Positions 18,568 through 26,912 of a stretch of 64,000 bases of DNA are shown here, piece by piece. The notes under the pieces are model-generated. The model was not told the origin of the DNA. It was given only the letters and a program-made list of their open reading frames with translations, and ran no database searches. This DNA is from Bacteroidia bacterium (GTDB lineage Bacteria; Bacteroidota; Bacteroidia; Flavobacteriales; Flavobacteriaceae), in the NCBI GenBank assembly GCA_030432635.1, contig JAUIMB010000006.1:124001-188000 (forward strand), in the 5' to 3' direction. A program made the position numbers and the translations under genes. The first letter of the stretch is position 1. Each line of letters opens with the position of its first letter.

Positions 18568-19676
18568 AAATATTGTACACTATCCCAAACTTTGATTCGG
18601 CAGGTAGTGGTAAGGCATTGTTGCATGTGGCCAAACGTCTAAATCCAGATTTATTTGAAGTCCATATTGCATGTTTTCACGATAGAGGTGATTTTTTTAA
18701 AGTTGTGGAAACCTCTGGAATCCCTATTCATATCATTCCATATACCACAACTATGAAGCCTTATTTTAAAGGACTCTTAGGCTGTTATAGGATAAGTAGG
18801 AGGTTAAAACGTATTCGACCTGACATCATTCATAGTTTTCATTATGCAGCAGATTACTCAGAACCTTTGGCAGCTAAAATGGCAGGAATTAAATGGGTGT
18901 TCACTAAAAAGAACATGAATTGGGGAGGATCCTCTAAAAACGCATGGCATCTCAGAACACGTTTAGCATCAACAATAGCTGTTCAAAATACCGATATGAT
19001 GCGTCAATTTTTTGGAGGTATAAAAAAAACGACCTTAATACCTAGAGGTGTCGATACTCGTTTGTTCTCACCTAAGGCACCCAATAGCGATATCAGAAAT
19101 AAATGGCGTATTGCTGACAGTGACAGAGTGCTAATGTGTGTGGCCAATTTGGTTCCAGTGAAAGGAATTGATGTGTTGCTCAAAGCTTTTGCAATGAGTA
19201 TCGAGGCATATCCGAGTTGGAAACTATTAATCGTTGGCGAACACAATAATGATTATGGAAATGAAATGTTAAAATTACAGAGCCAATTAGGATTGGATGA
19301 GTCTGTGATTTTCTGCGGAAGACAACGCCAAATTGTTGATTATCTTAGTATTGCTGAAATGGTTGTCATGCCTACTTTAGACAGAGGTGAAGGGTCGCCA
19401 GTTTCCCTTTTAGAAGCGATGGCAACCGGTAAAAATGTTTTAGCATCTAATGTTTCTGGAATTAGGGACCAACTAGTTGATTATCCAGAGCATTTGGTTG
19501 AGGCTGGTAATAGTGAAGCTTTGGCTACAGCTTTTCACACAAATTTTGAACTCTCAAGAACAGAACATCTAGAGAAAGGTGAAATTTTCAGAAAGCACGT
19601 TCTAAAACATTACCCAATTGAGTTGGAAGTGGAACGTTGTGAACAATTATACTTGAAACTGCATGAGCGAAGGTGA
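18543..19676 (+). CDS. Family 4 glycosyltransferase
   Basis: A 377-residue GT-B glycosyltransferase. The N-terminal acceptor domain begins KRIKILYTIPNFDSAGSGKAL and the donor domain has RGVDTRLFSP and the E-x7-E type motif RGEGSPVSLLEAMATGK. I start it at the ATG 18543, overlapping the amidotransferase end by 25 bases. A longer frame from 18510 adds eleven residues without family similarity. Sugar specificity is unknown. Confidence 0.85.
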   Translation: MVSATKRIKILYTIPNFDSAGSGKALLHVAKRLNPDLFEVHIACFHDRGDFFKVVETSGIPIHIIPYTTTMKPYFKGLLGCYRISRRLKRIRPDIIHSFHYAADYSEPLAAKMAGIKWVFTKKNMNWGGSSKNAWHLRTRLASTIAVQNTDMMRQFFGGIKKTTLIPRGVDTRLFSPKAPNSDIRNKWRIADSDRVLMCVANLVPVKGIDVLLKAFAMSIEAYPSWKLLIVGEHNNDYGNEMLKLQSQLGLDESVIFCGRQRQIVDYLSIAEMVVMPTLDRGEGSPVSLLEAMATGKNVLASNVSGIRDQLVDYPEHLVEAGNSEALATAFHTNFELSRTEHLEKGEIFRKHVLKHYPIELEVERCEQLYLKLHERR

Positions 19677-20664
19677 AATTGATATTAGTGTCATAATTCC
19701 TATATTTAACGCTGAGTCATTTGTTGAGCGTGCATATCAATATGTTTGTGCTCAAGGTATCGATGCCATTGAGATTTTGTGTATTGATAATAACTCTACC
19801 GACGGTTCGGCTAAAATCATTAATCAAATAGCAGCTGCAGATAGTCGTGTTATAGTGCTTAATGAAACTAAGCAAGGAGCAGCAGCAGCTAGAAACAAAG
19901 GTTTAAGGTTGGCCAAGGGGAAATATATCTATTTTTTTGACGTGGACGATGAACTTATAGGTGATTCATTAAGCCGATTAAAAACGATATTAGATGAGAA
20001 TCCTCAAATTGAAAGTGTTTTCGGTAAGCGTATTCGTTCTCGAACAGGTTTGGAACACACTTGCATTCCTGATGATGAAACACATCAATTGGTCGAAAAA
20101 GAGGCACCTTATTTTGGTTTGAAGTGGTTTGGTAGTTTTGGAAGTCTTCAGGGGATTCCTGCCTATTTGCATCGAAGGGAGGTTTTTGAAAAAGTCGGAA
20201 TATTTAATGAAGACCTGTTGTTGGGAGAAGATGCGTATTTGCATATTATGATCGGACTTAATTGCAATGTTGCCTATATTGACTCCTACATCTATGTTTA
20301 CTTTAGGCATCCAAACTCAACAGTATCGAAAAATAATAGTAAACAGGTGAAAGTCTTTACATACTGGCATCAAATTGTAAAAGCGTATTTGCCGTTTTAT
20401 CTAAACCAAGAAACCTCGCTTGGTTTCAATAGAATTCTATTCAGGCAATTATATGGCTATATTCCCAGTATGTTGTCCAAGACAAAGTCTTATAAGGAGC
20501 GCATTAAATTGTACAAAAAAGCGAAAAATGATATTAAGCCTATAAAAATTCCTTTCTTAATCAAACCTTTTGTTATTTTGGTGGCTTTAACTGGAAGTGT
20601 TAATTTGTATAAACTTTGTCAGTATTATATTATTCCTAATTACGTGAAAAAGTTTGTTAAATAA
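19663..20664 (+). CDS. Family 2 glycosyltransferase
   Basis: A 333-residue GT-A enzyme. DISVIIPIFNAESFVERAY and EILCIDNNSTDGS form the nucleotide-binding region and KYIYFFDVDDEL holds the DxD-like metal site. The C-terminal region has a basic stretch and a weak hydrophobic segment, so it probably works at the membrane. It overlaps the preceding gene by 14 bases. It is followed by a 120-base gap, so a transcript boundary could lie there. Confidence 0.85.
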   Translation: MSEGEIDISVIIPIFNAESFVERAYQYVCAQGIDAIEILCIDNNSTDGSAKIINQIAAADSRVIVLNETKQGAAAARNKGLRLAKGKYIYFFDVDDELIGDSLSRLKTILDENPQIESVFGKRIRSRTGLEHTCIPDDETHQLVEKEAPYFGLKWFGSFGSLQGIPAYLHRREVFEKVGIFNEDLLLGEDAYLHIMIGLNCNVAYIDSYIYVYFRHPNSTVSKNNSKQVKVFTYWHQIVKAYLPFYLNQETSLGFNRILFRQLYGYIPSMLSKTKSYKERIKLYKKAKNDIKPIKIPFLIKPFVILVALTGSVNLYKLCQYYIIPNYVKKFVK

Positions 20665-20784
20665 ATTTGATTGATAAATTGCAAGGTAAAAGATTGAAAG
20701 CCATGTGTGATTACGAGATTGTAAAATACAAAACATCTTATTTCATAGGATGTATAAGTTGTAAACTCCTTTTGTTTAAATGAT

Positions 20785-21462
20785 ATGAAGAAGAGGATAA
20801 TTATTTTCGGATTTCCACATTGCGGCACAAGTATTTTAAAATCGGTCATGGGTCATATGGCAGGAGTCGAAGAGATATATGATGAAAGCCATATCATAAA
20901 GAAGTTTCCTTTATGGAAACATATCGTATGCAAATACCCATTTCTATTACCAAAATTTTTAAGTAAAAGATATGCTAGTTATGTGAAGATCTTTGTAATC
21001 AGGAATCCAGTTTGGGTGTTTTCCTCCTTAAACAAGAGGTTTAGTTACAACATTCCTGAAAACCATGGTATGGAAAGGTATATCGAAACGATTAAAAAGT
21101 TCATTCATTACAGACAAGAAAAACAAAAAAACCTATACCTTATCAGATACGAAGATATGTTTGATGAAGAGTTTAAGAATCTTCGAGTAATTTTTGATGG
21201 CATTGGTCTAAAATATAAAAATGAGATATTTGATAATACTAAGTTTGTCAATAAAATAATCAGTAACATAGAGGAGGTGCCCAAGGAAAGGCCTAAAAAT
21301 GTAGATCATGCAAAATACCGTACCTATCAAATAAATCAGCCTTTTGTGAATAATAATACGTTATCTAAAATAGATTTAACTGAAGAACAAAAACATGTAC
21401 TTCTTAATGATGGGTACATCAAACAAGTTTATCCTGATATCGGTCAATATTTGAACCTCTAA
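20785..21462 (+). CDS. Sulfotransferase
   Basis: A 225-residue protein. It opens with the 5'-phosphosulfate-binding loop IIIFGFPHCGTSILKSV and has the 3'-phosphate-binding segment KIFVIRNPVWVFSSLN, both at the spacing of PAPS-dependent sulfotransferases. There is no signal peptide, so it would act in the cytoplasm on lipid-linked sugars or precursors. It is shorter than many family members (about 250-300 residues). It is one of three sulfotransferase domains in the locus. Confidence 0.78.
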   Translation: MKKRIIIFGFPHCGTSILKSVMGHMAGVEEIYDESHIIKKFPLWKHIVCKYPFLLPKFLSKRYASYVKIFVIRNPVWVFSSLNKRFSYNIPENHGMERYIETIKKFIHYRQEKQKNLYLIRYEDMFDEEFKNLRVIFDGIGLKYKNEIFDNTKFVNKIISNIEEVPKERPKNVDHAKYRTYQINQPFVNNNTLSKIDLTEEQKHVLLNDGYIKQVYPDIGQYLNL

Positions 21463-21477
21463 TAGATTCTATATTTG
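21450..21477 (+). promoter_or_regulatory. Possible internal promoter before the FkbM methyltransferase
   Basis: TATATTTG at 21470-21477 is a perfect -7 match. TTTG at 21450-21453 lies 16 bases upstream, slightly short of the usual 17-23. The predicted transcript would start about 50 bases before the gene at 21538. Confidence 0.35.
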
Positions 21478-21537
21478 TAGAACGGTATTCTTTAGGTTTC
21501 CTATAGAATTCATGAACTTTAAGTAATACAAAAGTCA

Positions 21538-22341
21538 ATGATCAAAAAATTAAAAAAGAAAATAAAACTTTTCTTAAAGTCCCTTAGAGGCTTTTATTAT
21601 AAGCGCTTAGGGTACGTTCCTGTGAATTATCATGGACATCATCTCAAGCTTAATGTAGAACAATTCCAGTTTTGGGAGAGAGCGTCCAAGAAGCAATGGG
21701 AACCCGAAACTTTTAATGTCTTATCAAAATTCTTAAAACCTGATTCGGTCTATTTGGATATAGGTGCATGGATAGGTCCTACAGTGATTTATGCATCGAA
21801 GCTATGCAAGAAAGTAATTTGTTTTGAGCCAGATCCGATTGCCTATAAACATCTTTTAACAAATATCCAACGCAATAATTTAACCAATATAAGTACATTT
21901 AATTTGGCGATCTCCAATAAGACTACAATCCAAACCATCTCTAATTTTGGAGGTAATGTAGGCAACAGTATGTCGACCTTATTAAAAAATGAAAAGAGTA
22001 CACCAACCTTACACGATGTATTGGTTTTGGATTGGGATTTTGTTCAATCTACTTTCGGTCTTCAAGACGTATCAATGATAAAAATTGACATTGAAGGAGG
22101 AGAGTTTACCTTAATACCTGAACTTGCCGAGTACCTAAAGAAGAATAAGCCTGTTTTATGGTTATCATTGCACGCACCATTCTTGGACGATGAGACTAGG
22201 ATGCAACAAGTCAATAATTTAATAGAAGTTTTATGTGATTGTTATGAGACCTGCCTCAATTCTAATTTGGAAGCGGTCAATATAAAGAACTTGTCTGATA
22301 ATGATATTATGAAAGGTTTCCCTGAATTTTTATTCAAATAA
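21538..22341 (+). CDS. FkbM family methyltransferase
   Basis: A 267-residue SAM-dependent methyltransferase of the FkbM type. Motif I is SVYLDIGAWIGPTVIYAS, followed by VICFEPDP, and MIKIDIEGGEF is the family hallmark. In polysaccharide loci these usually O-methylate sugar hydroxyls. The N-terminus is very basic (KKLKKKIKLFLKS), which would favour membrane contact. The acceptor sugar is unknown. Confidence 0.85.
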   Translation: MIKKLKKKIKLFLKSLRGFYYKRLGYVPVNYHGHHLKLNVEQFQFWERASKKQWEPETFNVLSKFLKPDSVYLDIGAWIGPTVIYASKLCKKVICFEPDPIAYKHLLTNIQRNNLTNISTFNLAISNKTTIQTISNFGGNVGNSMSTLLKNEKSTPTLHDVLVLDWDFVQSTFGLQDVSMIKIDIEGGEFTLIPELAEYLKKNKPVLWLSLHAPFLDDETRMQQVNNLIEVLCDCYETCLNSNLEAVNIKNLSDNDIMKGFPEFLFK

Positions 22342-22400
22342 CAATCATCATAATGTAATGTTGAATGATAAGTTCATAATCAACTAGATACTATTTGTAA

Positions 22401-23189
22401 ATGCCAACTAAGAAATTAAGTGTCCTAATCACACATTACAACCGACCAAAGGCTTTGCAAAAATGTTTGGAGGCGATTCTGAAGTTGAATTTTAATTGTC
22501 TAATAGAACTCGTTGTAAGTGATGATGGTAGCGAGCCTGAAAATTTGCGCGCCATTCAGCAATTGCAAATTGATCACTTAGTAACCACTTCAAAAAATCA
22601 AGGTCTCGCTTCAAATTTGAATAGAGGTATTAAAGCCTGTACAGGTGATTTTATTATGTATGTTCAAGAAGATTTTATCATTAAACCAGAAATTTTGAAC
22701 GTTCTTCCTGAGAGTATGGATCTTATAAGTAATGGACAGTTGGATATGGTGAGATATAGAGCAAACTATGTTTTTCAACATCTAATTCCGGTAAGCCAGC
22801 ATATATTCCGAATCCCAAGATTTTCCTTTAAGAATTTTAATATCAATACTTTTCAATATAGTGACAACCCATTTTTGACCACAAGATCTTTTTTTGAAAG
22901 TCTGGATTATTTTCTAGAAAACACAAGTGGTCCTTACGGAGAGACAGAGTTTGCCATTAGAGTGTTAAAGAGTAAGGCTAAAATTGGCATTGCAGATAAA
23001 AATTACTTTGCCGCAAATACTGAGTCCAGTTCGGTCATGGTCACAACACCTATAAAAAGGCACATCGGCTTTAAGCGTAAATTGAAAAGATTTGCAAGGG
23101 CTTTAAGACAGCATTTCGAGTGGCTACTCTATAATCCTAAAAAGCGAGGCTTAGTGACGTATAAGAATTCCCGTATTATAAATAATTAA
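22401..23189 (+). CDS. Family 2 glycosyltransferase
   Basis: A 262-residue GT-A type enzyme with KLSVLITHYNRPKALQKCL, LVVSDDGSEPEN and FIMYVQEDFII. The last has QED where other members carry a DxD metal site, which is common in this subfamily. It is short and ends in a basic region. It stands 59 bases after the FkbM gene. Confidence 0.82.
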   Translation: MPTKKLSVLITHYNRPKALQKCLEAILKLNFNCLIELVVSDDGSEPENLRAIQQLQIDHLVTTSKNQGLASNLNRGIKACTGDFIMYVQEDFIIKPEILNVLPESMDLISNGQLDMVRYRANYVFQHLIPVSQHIFRIPRFSFKNFNINTFQYSDNPFLTTRSFFESLDYFLENTSGPYGETEFAIRVLKSKAKIGIADKNYFAANTESSSVMVTTPIKRHIGFKRKLKRFARALRQHFEWLLYNPKKRGLVTYKNSRIINN

Positions 23190-23261
23190 ATAAGTAATTT
23201 GAAGGTTGTTGTAAAAGAAGCGTTAAGCATATTGTTTTGAAATTTTTCAGTAAATAGAATC

Positions 23262-24245
23262 ATGAATAAAAGAATTAGGGCAAAGTTAAAACGTGTAAAA
23301 TATTATTTGCGAATTCTGAGTTACCGAATAGATAAAGCTAGAAGAAACTCTACAAAAAAAACAATCATAATTAACGGTTTTTGGAGAAGTGGAACGACAT
23401 GGCTACAAAAAAAAGTGTGTGTCAGCGTCAATGGTAAATCTATATTCGAACCGTTCAGTCCTCATATTACTACCGATTCTTATTATTCCAATATTGGTGT
23501 AAAGAAATCCGATTTGTCAAATAATTTCCGTCATGCTTATATGCCGTTTTTTAACTCAAAAAGCATAACAAGGGATTTTGAGGCTTTTTTGTCTTCTGTG
23601 CTCAACGCAACAATTAAAGCACCTTATGCCAGGTTTCTTAGGTCGTCAATGTTAGCCTCTTTTAAAAAAACCGTTGTATGCAAATTTGTTAGAGGACATC
23701 TATTGTTGCCTTATATACTAGAGCAAAATCAAGGTGTCCCGATTATTCATATCTATAGAAATCCTAAAGCCGTAATATCTTCCATTGAAAGAAATAGATG
23801 GGGTTATTGGCTTGAAGATTTTTGTCTTAGTGAACATTTTCTCAATATTGAAGATGGAAGAAAAGCGTATTTTGAGAAACATGCAGCTTTAATTGCCAAA
23901 TATGATCAATTGGATAGTCAGTCAAGAATTTGCGCACTATGGTGTCTCACCGAAGTCTATATCAATGATCACTGTATGAGTTACAAAAACTTCATGAAAG
24001 TCTCATATGAAAGTTTAGTTGAAAACGGTTTCAATGAGATTATTGGTTTCTTGTCTGGATTTGGACATAAATGGACAGACAATACTATAGAAAAGTCCAG
24101 TTCTAAAACTACCATAAAAAGTCGTGTTAATATGAGTAATAAGGAAAAGAGTAGCAGTTGGAGACAAGAGCTTAGTTTACAAACCCAAACTAAAATTGAT
24201 GCCATTGTAACCGAATTTGGTTTAAACCTTAAGGATTATGAGTGA
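23262..24245 (+). CDS. Sulfotransferase
   Basis: A 327-residue sulfotransferase. The PAPS loop IIINGFWRSGTTWLQKKV is near residue 40, and VPIIHIYRNPKAVISSIER is the 3'-phosphate-binding segment with the conserved Arg and Ser. Of the three sulfotransferases in the locus it has the most complete pair of motifs. No signal peptide is visible; a basic N-terminus of about 35 residues precedes the domain. The acceptor is unknown. Confidence 0.85.
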   Translation: MNKRIRAKLKRVKYYLRILSYRIDKARRNSTKKTIIINGFWRSGTTWLQKKVCVSVNGKSIFEPFSPHITTDSYYSNIGVKKSDLSNNFRHAYMPFFNSKSITRDFEAFLSSVLNATIKAPYARFLRSSMLASFKKTVVCKFVRGHLLLPYILEQNQGVPIIHIYRNPKAVISSIERNRWGYWLEDFCLSEHFLNIEDGRKAYFEKHAALIAKYDQLDSQSRICALWCLTEVYINDHCMSYKNFMKVSYESLVENGFNEIIGFLSGFGHKWTDNTIEKSSSKTTIKSRVNMSNKEKSSSWRQELSLQTQTKIDAIVTEFGLNLKDYE

Positions 24246-24396
24246 TTTTAATTGATCTGAATTAAACTTAATGACGGTTCAATATATTTTTTTTGCTGTA
24301 TGTACAGCCGCTTGTATTTGTTTGTAGCCTAAACATATTGGTAGAATTCGGGTTGAAATAAGTATTGCTCCTTCTTTAGTGGTCAATTAGTTTGCT

Positions 24397-24404
24397 TATC
24401 TTTG
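24397..24404 (+). promoter_or_regulatory. Possible -7 element (TATCTTTG) in the 24246-24511 gap
   Basis: TATCTTTG is a perfect TAnnTTTG match, but the -33 region has only a weak TTTA at 24375-24378. It would give a leader of about 100 bases before the glycosyltransferase at 24512. That leader contains two chained small ORFs. Confidence 0.35.
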
Positions 24405-24429
24405 AAACCATAAAATAGTTACACTATAA

Positions 24430-24450
24430 ATGCCAAGAATAACTTCATAA
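24430..24450 (+). CDS. Putative 6-codon leader ORF
   Basis: ATG at 24430 opens a six-residue frame (MPRITS) whose TAA stop shares a base with the ATG of the next small ORF (TAATG at 24448-24452). On its own it would be ignored. It is listed because it forms the first link of a chain of overlapping starts and stops leading to the glycosyltransferase gene. Confidence 0.2.
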   Translation: MPRITS

Positions 24451-24515
24451 TGCCAAGTTATGATGTTCCGTTGCTTAACAGAAGTTTTTATGATGAATTA
24501 ACCAAAGTGTATTGA
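24450..24515 (+). CDS. Putative 21-residue leader peptide, overlapping the next gene
   Basis: The frame reads MPSYDVPLLNRSFYDELTKV plus a final Tyr. Its TGA stop (24513-24515) overlaps the TTG start of the glycosyltransferase (TTGA at 24512-24515), the same arrangement as at the 30992 gene boundary. I do not recognise the peptide. Translation through it could deliver ribosomes to the weak TTG start. It could also be the leftover of a decayed gene or chance. Confidence 0.35.
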   Translation: MPSYDVPLLNRSFYDELTKVY

Positions 24516-25687
24516 AGGATAAAAAGAAAATAGCTATTTATTCGGGAAGTATACCTAGTACTACATTTGTTGAACGGCTAATTTTAGCTTTGTCCAAAAA
24601 TGGATGTGAAGTGTACTTGTTTGGACTTCAAAAGGGAAAAATCAAATACAATTCAAACATTTCTTCCTTTGCCTATAGAAACTCAAAAGTACACAAGGCG
24701 TGGTATTTGATGAAGTATACTTTTCTTCTGTTATGCTTTAAAGCCAATGACAAAAGAAAATTGGATACCATTCTGAAATCAAACTCCCAATATACCTTAC
24801 TAGATAAAGTAAAATGCTACCCTGTACTGTGGCATAAACCAGATGTCTTTCATGTGCAATGGGCAAAAGGCGCCGAATATTGGTCATGGGTTCAGCAATT
24901 CAATATCAAGTACATTTTGAGTTTACGAGGAGCACATATTAATTATTCACCAATAGCAGACGAAGAATTGGCAGATTCCTATCGAAGATGTTTTCCAAGG
25001 GTAGATCGCTTTCATGCAGTTTCAAGGGCCATCAAAATTGAGGCCCAGAAATACGGAGCAGAACCTTCCAAAATAGATGTGGTATATAGTGGCTTGACTG
25101 TTAGTGACTTTGAAAATAAGATGAGCCCAAAATCATCATGCCTCAATATTGTTTCAGTTGGTAGGTCACACTGGATAAAGGGTTATCATTATGCTTTGGA
25201 TGCATGTAAGGTGTTAAAGGATAGAGATGTTCAATTTACCTATACCATTGTTGGTGCCAAAGGGTATTTGGAACTCCTATATCAAATAAAGGACCTTGGA
25301 CTGGAAAATCATGTAGTTTTATTAGATGCTTTGCCTATGGAAGAGGTAAAGAAAATGATACAAAAAGCCAATTTACTATTGTTGCCAAGTGTAATGGAAG
25401 GGATTGCTAATGTTGTTTTAGAGGCAATGGCATCAAAAACCCTTGTGCTTTCGACAAATTGTGGAGGAATGGAAGAAGTCATTGAGCATAAAGTAAATGG
25501 TTTTATCTGCCCAATTCGGGATAAAGATAAAATGGCCAACTGCCTAGAGGAAATTTCAAGATTATCTGATAGTGAACGCGAATTAATGGTGAATCGAGCC
25601 CTTGATACTATTGAAAACCAACATACCGAATTTGAAATGGTTGACAACATGATAGATTTGTATAAGAATGTACTAAATGAAGGGTGA
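24512..25687 (+). CDS. Family 4 glycosyltransferase
   Basis: A 391-residue GT-B enzyme. KKKIAIYSGSIPSTTFVERLI opens the acceptor domain. The donor domain has VSVGRSHWIKGYHYAL and the motif MEGIANVVLEAMASKTLVL with the conserved Glu pair. The start is TTG, because an in-frame TGA lies 18 bases upstream with no ATG in between. The next gene overlaps its end by 11 bases, and the two proteins look related. Confidence 0.85.
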   Translation: MKDKKKIAIYSGSIPSTTFVERLILALSKNGCEVYLFGLQKGKIKYNSNISSFAYRNSKVHKAWYLMKYTFLLLCFKANDKRKLDTILKSNSQYTLLDKVKCYPVLWHKPDVFHVQWAKGAEYWSWVQQFNIKYILSLRGAHINYSPIADEELADSYRRCFPRVDRFHAVSRAIKIEAQKYGAEPSKIDVVYSGLTVSDFENKMSPKSSCLNIVSVGRSHWIKGYHYALDACKVLKDRDVQFTYTIVGAKGYLELLYQIKDLGLENHVVLLDALPMEEVKKMIQKANLLLLPSVMEGIANVVLEAMASKTLVLSTNCGGMEEVIEHKVNGFICPIRDKDKMANCLEEISRLSDSERELMVNRALDTIENQHTEFEMVDNMIDLYKNVLNEG

Positions 25688-26870
25688 TATGGAAACCAAA
25701 CGAATCGGACTAGTATTGTCAAATGTTCCGGGTTATTCAGAGACCTTCTTTAGGAATAAAATAAAGGGTCTTCAAAATAAAGGTTTTGAAGTCACCTTAT
25801 TTGTAAATGAATGTGAACCAAGACAACACGCGTTTTTATGTGATGTGGTGGTTGCCCCAAATCTAAATATTTCAGCATTAAAGAAACTATTGACACTGGT
25901 TTCACTAATACTTAAGGCTTGTTTTGTTTATCCTAGAAAAAGCTATCGACTTTATAGCCTAGATAAAAAAGAAGGCCTTCCGTTCAAAACAATAATCAAA
26001 CAGATATTGATAAACCAGCACTTATTTACCAAAGAATTGGATTGGTTACATTTTGGTTTTGGTATGCTGGCTGTCGGAAGGGAAAATATAGCCCAAGTTG
26101 TTGGTGCAAAAATGGCAGTCAGTTTTAGAGGATTCGATTTGTATTTGTCACCATTGAAGCACGACAATTGTTATGAGCGATTATTCAAAAAAGATGTAAA
26201 ATATCATGTGCTCTCGCAAGAGATGAAAACGGATGTTATGCACTATAATGTTCCAGAACAACAAATAAAGGTCATCACTCCAGCCATTGATACTGGATTT
26301 TTTAATTCAACCAAAAAGTCAAGTCCTAGTGAGACCATTAGATTTTTAACTGTTGCCAGATTGCATTGGAAAAAGGGACTGGAATATACATTGGAAGCAT
26401 TGTGGCATCTAAAGCAGAATGGTATTAAATTTCATTATACCATTATTGGTGAAGGTAGCGAATTTGAACGATTGAAATTTGCAACAGATCAAATGGATAT
26501 AACTGAAGAAGTTACCTTTATGGGTAAGTTGCCACATGATGAAGTGAAAAAAATAATGGAGCAATCCGATATCTATTTGCAATATAGCATCCAAGAAGGT
26601 TTTTGTAATGCTGTGCTTGAAGCCCAGGCAATGGGATTGTTATGTGTTGTGTCTAACGCAGAGGGTTTGTCTGAAAACGTGTTGCACAATAAGACGGGTT
26701 GGGTTGTGCCAAAGCGCAATATATTAATGTTAAAGGATACTATAGAGGATATTATTGAAATGGCTGAGGAAAGCAAAGACCATATTCGTAGAACTGCTAT
26801 GCAGCGTGTACGAGATGAGTTTCATATATTGCAACAACAGCAGGATTTTGTTTCATTTTATACGGTTTAA
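25677..26870 (+). CDS. Family 4 glycosyltransferase
   Basis: A 397-residue GT-B enzyme. It starts KRIGLVLSNVPGYSETFF and carries TVARLHWKKGLEYTLEAL plus QEGFCNAVLEAQAMGLLCVV in the donor domain. An ATG at 25689, just after the stop of the previous gene, is an equally possible start and would shorten it by four residues. Its closest visible relative in the window is the preceding gene, suggesting a tandem duplication followed by specialisation. Confidence 0.85.
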   Translation: MKGDMETKRIGLVLSNVPGYSETFFRNKIKGLQNKGFEVTLFVNECEPRQHAFLCDVVVAPNLNISALKKLLTLVSLILKACFVYPRKSYRLYSLDKKEGLPFKTIIKQILINQHLFTKELDWLHFGFGMLAVGRENIAQVVGAKMAVSFRGFDLYLSPLKHDNCYERLFKKDVKYHVLSQEMKTDVMHYNVPEQQIKVITPAIDTGFFNSTKKSSPSETIRFLTVARLHWKKGLEYTLEALWHLKQNGIKFHYTIIGEGSEFERLKFATDQMDITEEVTFMGKLPHDEVKKIMEQSDIYLQYSIQEGFCNAVLEAQAMGLLCVVSNAEGLSENVLHNKTGWVVPKRNILMLKDTIEDIIEMAEESKDHIRRTAMQRVRDEFHILQQQQDFVSFYTV

Positions 26871-26912
26871 AACAATTGCAGTCACCCATTGGAAACAAAA
26901 ACCACCTCAATT

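Noticed and set aside
24439-24461. Inverted repeat ATAACTT/AAGTTAT in the leader of the glycosyltransferase at 24512
   Set aside because: The stem is only seven AT-rich pairs with no T-run; the overlapping mini-ORFs explain the stretch better.
25309-25722. 137-codon antisense frame opposite the glycosyltransferase
   Set aside because: It mirrors a strongly supported coding region, and its translation has low-complexity Ser/Ile-rich composition.
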